Shown here: piece after piece, positions 43,032-45,330 of the stretch | Layout: every line of letters begins with the position of its first letter | Position numbering within the stretch: the stretch's first letter is position 1 | Source: Planctomycetia bacterium | GTDB lineage: Bacteria; Planctomycetota; UBA8108; SXIK01 | DNA: 45,330 nt | Direction of reading: 5' to 3' | NCBI GenBank assembly: GCA_005772855.1 | Contig: SXIK01000214.1 | Coordinates: 1 to 45,330 of the forward strand | Program-made: the position numbers and the translations under genes | Notes under the pieces: model-generated | Seen by the model: the letters and a program-made list of their open reading frames with translations, nothing else | Database searches by the model: none | Told to the model about the DNA's origin: nothing

Positions 43032-44755
43032 GGCTTGGTGCTACTCCTGCGGTCCTGTTCAACGCTCGGGTAGGGCCATGGTTCGGCTTGATTGGAGAGG
43101 AGGTATGCGTTTCGAGTGCTCCCGAGCAGATGCAGTTTTCGCCCAACCATCGCCTCAAATTTGGGCAGGCGACGGCGGCTGATCGAGAGGAAAATACGGC
43201 TCGGCCCATCGAGCCGAGCCTTGAGGGCAGCGAAGTCCCAGAAAAGATCCGGGCGAAGCTTGAGCTCCTCGGAGCCAAAATCAAGCTCGCCCCGCTGCCC
43301 GCAAACAATGACGGCGCGCCCCAGGTGAAAAGCGAAGAGGGGCAAGTACTTGTTCACGCAGACCATCGTATCGGTGGGTCCAGCGACCCGCCGGACGGCC
43401 CGGGCGAGGCCATCGGTGGACACGGCGCGATCGATCGAGGCCTTTTGGAAGCCTCCAGCCAGGAGCAGCGCGGAAAGACCCAGCACGACGGCTGCGAAGG
43501 ACAGCAAGTCCCTCTTCCTCCAGAGGAGTACAGCAGCCGTCCCGAGCCCCGCGACACAGACGGCCAAAGCCGCCCAGGCAACAGGCCACTCCACGTAATC
43601 CGCCCACCAGACCTCAACGTCAAGAGCCCGCGCCATCGCCAGCCCCCCCACCCCGGCCGCGACGAGCGTGGCCGCGAGGGCTGCACCGACCGCCATTGAT
43701 CGTCTCGAGGCCTCGACATCCTCCCACGCGAGCGTGGCTAGAATCGAGACGGCAGGAAAAAGCGGCAGCACGTAGGTCGGCAGCTTCCCGGAAACCATCG
43801 AGAAGAACGCAAACCCGGGCAATAGCCAGCTCCACCCCAGTCGAGCCCAAAGGCTTCGCGTGATCTCCGGGCGGAGAACGCGCCACGGAGCCCCGATGAA
43901 GAGCATCCACGGGGCCGTTCCGCCCAACAGCACGGGCAGGTAAAAGTACCAGGGCTCCCCGTGGAAGTTGACATTCGCAACGTCGTCGCCGATCACTCTT
44001 CCGAGGTGTCCTTTGAGAAAGAAGAAGTCCCAAAACTTAGGGTACTTTGCCTGGACGAGCACAAACCACGGGACGGAGACCGCAAGGAGGATGGTCAGGC
44101 CCCCGAGCAGGCAGGGCGGCAGGATGCGCTCGCGCCCCATCGGCCGCCAGAAGATCCAGACGAGCCCCGGCACCACCAGTGCGACAGGGCCCTTGGTCAG
44201 GATTGCGAGCCCCAGCGAAAGGTATCCGCAATGGAGGATCGTCCTGCGCCAGGGCCTCCCGGGGTCCGGATCCGTCGTGCCTTGGGCAAAGCAAGCAATT
44301 GCAGCCGTGACCCACAAGGTAAACAGCATGTCAAGGGTCACCACCGTCGAGAGGACAAGGAAGAACGGCGAGGTGGCGAGGATCAACCCTGCGCGCAGCG
44401 CCGCTCGAGGCCCCGCGGCGAGACTGGCGATCCAGCTCGTCAGAAGGACGGTGCCCGCGCCGGCAGCGACCGAGACCGCACGAGCAGCCAGGTCACTCGG
44501 TCCGAAGAGCTTGAAGAGGGCCGCAATCGACATGACGTACAGCGGCGGCTTCTCGAGGTAGGGCACGCCGTTGAGGGTCGGGAAGAGCCAATCGTCGCTC
44601 GCCGCCATCTCGCGGGCGCACTCGAGGTAGCGGGACTCATCGGGCTCCCACGGCAGTGAAGGCAGCGTCCAGGAAAGCCCAAAAAGCACCAGAAGCCCGG
44701 CGGGCAAACCGTAGACAACTGCCCGCGAAAAGGCAGCTCGACTCACGACGAACAA
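43028..44755 (-). CDS. ArnT-like GT83 glycosyltransferase (PMT family), second copy
   Basis: This membrane protein of about 575 residues has the full ArnT/PMT motif: [20 protein letters not shown], then [17 protein letters not shown]. About 11-12 helices follow, with [20 protein letters not shown] and the [11 protein letters not shown] and [14 protein letters not shown] segments typical of aminoarabinose-type transferases. It probably moves a sugar from a polyprenyl phosphate carrier to an envelope lipid on the periplasmic face. The start is uncertain: TTG 44755 has GAGAGG nine bases upstream, GTG 44746 is three codons further in, and the frame stays open to 45109, far into the divergent gene, which cannot be real. 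It is divergent from the ArnA-like gene (124 bp apart) and its stop overlaps the phosphatase start by four bases. Confidence 0.85.
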   Translation of the reverse strand: MFVVSRAAFSRAVVYGLPAGLLVLFGLSWTLPSLPWEPDESRYLECAREMAASDDWLFPTLNGVPYLEKPPLYVMSIAALFKLFGPSDLAARAVSVAAGAGTVLLTSWIASLAAGPRAALRAGLILATSPFFLVLSTVVTLDMLFTLWVTAAIACFAQGTTDPDPGRPWRRTILHCGYLSLGLAILTKGPVALVVPGLVWIFWRPMGRERILPPCLLGGLTILLAVSVPWFVLVQAKYPKFWDFFFLKGHLGRVIGDDVANVNFHGEPWYFYLPVLLGGTAPWMLFIGAPWRVLRPEITRSLWARLGWSWLLPGFAFFSMVSGKLPTYVLPLFPAVSILATLAWEDVEASRRSMAVGAALAATLVAAGVGGLAMARALDVEVWWADYVEWPVAWAALAVCVAGLGTAAVLLWRKRDLLSFAAVVLGLSALLLAGGFQKASIDRAVSTDGLARAVRRVAGPTDTMVCVNKYLPLFAFHLGRAVIVCGQRGELDFGSEELKLRPDLFWDFAALKARLDGPSRIFLSISRRRLPKFEAMVGRKLHLLGSTRNAYLLSNQAEPWPYPSVEQDRRSSTKP

Positions 44756-44879
44756 GATGCACAGCCTCTCTTCACGCTTCAGGGTTATTTTTTCGTGGCC
44801 CGCGCCGGGGACGGATTGTAGCGTGGCAGCCGGTGAGATCCACTCGCCCCCGAGCCCCCAGGGAGCTGCGGCCAAGCCC
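44756..44879. promoter_or_regulatory. Divergent region between ArnT-like and ArnA-like genes
   Basis: This 124-bp gap must contain start signals for both genes. GAGAGG (complement of 44765-44770) serves the minus-strand gene; GGGAG at about 44861-44865 lies 14 bases before ATG 44880, rather far. GGTTATTTTTTCGTG near 44783 is the only AT-rich patch. No clear operator is visible. Shared control of a sugar-making and a sugar-transferring enzyme would make sense but is inferred. Confidence 0.3.
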
Positions 44880-45330
44880 ATGAAAGTACTCATCCTCGGC
44901 GTCAATGGTTTCATTGGTAGCCACCTCGTCCGCCGCATCCTGGACGACACCTCCTGGGAGGTCTTTGGCATGGACCTGGGCAACGACCGCCTGGGGGCCT
45001 GCCTCGAGTCACCCCGGTTCCGTTTTCTGGAAGGTGACATTTCAATCTCCCGGGAATGGATCGAGTACCACGTCAAGAAATGCGACGTCTGCCTCCCGCT
45101 GGTGGCCATCGCGACGCCGGCCGCCTACGTACGCGATCCCCTGGGCGTCTTCTCCCTCGATTTCGAGGAGAACCTCCGAATCGTCCGGCAGTGTGCGAAG
45201 TTCGAGACGCGCGTAATTGTCCCGTCAACCTCCGAGGTCTACGGCATGTGTCCCGACGAGGAGTTCAACGAGGAGAAAAGCCCCCTGGTCTACGGTCCGA
45301 TCTCAAGACAGCGCTGGATCTACGCCTGCG
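44880..45330 (+). CDS. ArnA-type UDP-glucuronate dehydrogenase/decarboxylase domain (5' part)
   Basis: 150 codons are present and the frame runs off the window. It starts [17 protein letters not shown] (Rossmann Gly motif), then [57 protein letters not shown] and RWIYAC. This follows the C-terminal dehydrogenase domain of E. coli ArnA, which oxidises and decarboxylates UDP-glucuronate to UDP-Ara4O for aminoarabinose lipid A. The active-site Ser/Thr (PSTSE) and Tyr (WIY) are visible; the Lys is beyond the edge. Unlike E. coli ArnA there is no N-terminal formyltransferase domain: this is a stand-alone dehydrogenase. It stands back to back with an ArnT-like gene. Confidence 0.88.
   Translation, partial: MKVLILGVNGFIGSHLVRRILDDTSWEVFGMDLGNDRLGACLESPRFRFLEGDISISREWIEYHVKKCDVCLPLVAIATPAAYVRDPLGVFSLDFEENLRIVRQCAKFETRVIVPSTSEVYGMCPDEEFNEEKSPLVYGPISRQRWIYAC

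Noticed and set aside
1-45330. Idea that the first and last genes are two ends of one gene on a circular replicon
   Set aside because: Joining the ends would put ...RWIYAC directly before (D)TYGPRM, which skips about 30 residues expected in such enzymes, including the catalytic Lys. The two pieces also look like different subfamilies (UXS and ArnA types).

Overview
The window is GC-rich, densely coded bacterial DNA. It is probably from a member of the Planctomycetota or a related lineage. That is inferred from three large secreted proteins that share a dockerin-like C-terminal tail, from the abundance of FG-GAP/VCBS beta-propeller proteins, and from a GldA-GldF-GldG-DUF4340 cluster. The outer-membrane glycolipid genes (ArnA-like, ArnT-like, LPS-kinase-like) point to a Gram-negative envelope. 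I see no rRNA, tRNA, CRISPR array, integrase or intact transposase.

Layout. 1-1.6 kb: the 3' end of a UDP-glucuronate decarboxylase gene facing a covalent-flavin amine oxidase gene. 1.9-7.9 kb: two exported FG-GAP proteins separated by a structured repeat (copy A). 8.1-11.8 kb: a translationally coupled DUF2339/DUF3999 membrane pair. 11.8-13.6 kb: a gene relic with its own terminator, then an amidase. 13.6-21.3 kb: two more very large exported FG-GAP/dockerin proteins flanking pyrF and an unknown gene. 21.3-22.4 kb: a gene-free stretch ending in repeat copy B.

From 22.4 to 39.5 kb every gene lies on the minus strand. In the direction of transcription these are an ArnT-like glycosyltransferase, an LPS-kinase-like protein lacking the usual catalytic Asp, a methyltransferase, a RimK-associated retropepsin-like protease, a tandem UspA protein, feoA-feoB with a Cys-rich Feo peptide, a large lipoprotein, a type III polyketide synthase, and the Gld-type ABC cluster. 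From 39.5 to 45.3 kb: repeat copy C, a YejM/LtaS-like alkaline phosphatase-fold membrane protein with a 3' frameshift, a purple-acid-phosphatase-like lipoprotein with a mid-gene frameshift, a second ArnT-like transferase, and the start of an ArnA-like UDP-glucuronate dehydrogenase/decarboxylase.

The most unusual element is the repeat family. Three intergenic copies (4967-5356, 22011-22390, 39498-39758) share conserved ends with imperfect terminal inverted repeats beginning TATACC. Their middles vary: an optional hairpin module of about 115 bp, which also occurs alone at 37451-37567 on the other strand; a short 11-bp tandem repeat with differing copy number; and, in copy B, a tandem duplication of the 5' half. 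No transposase is nearby, so it behaves like a non-autonomous MITE/REP-type family. Start sites were picked by eye from Shine-Dalgarno spacing, signal peptides and overlaps; several differ from the longest open frame.
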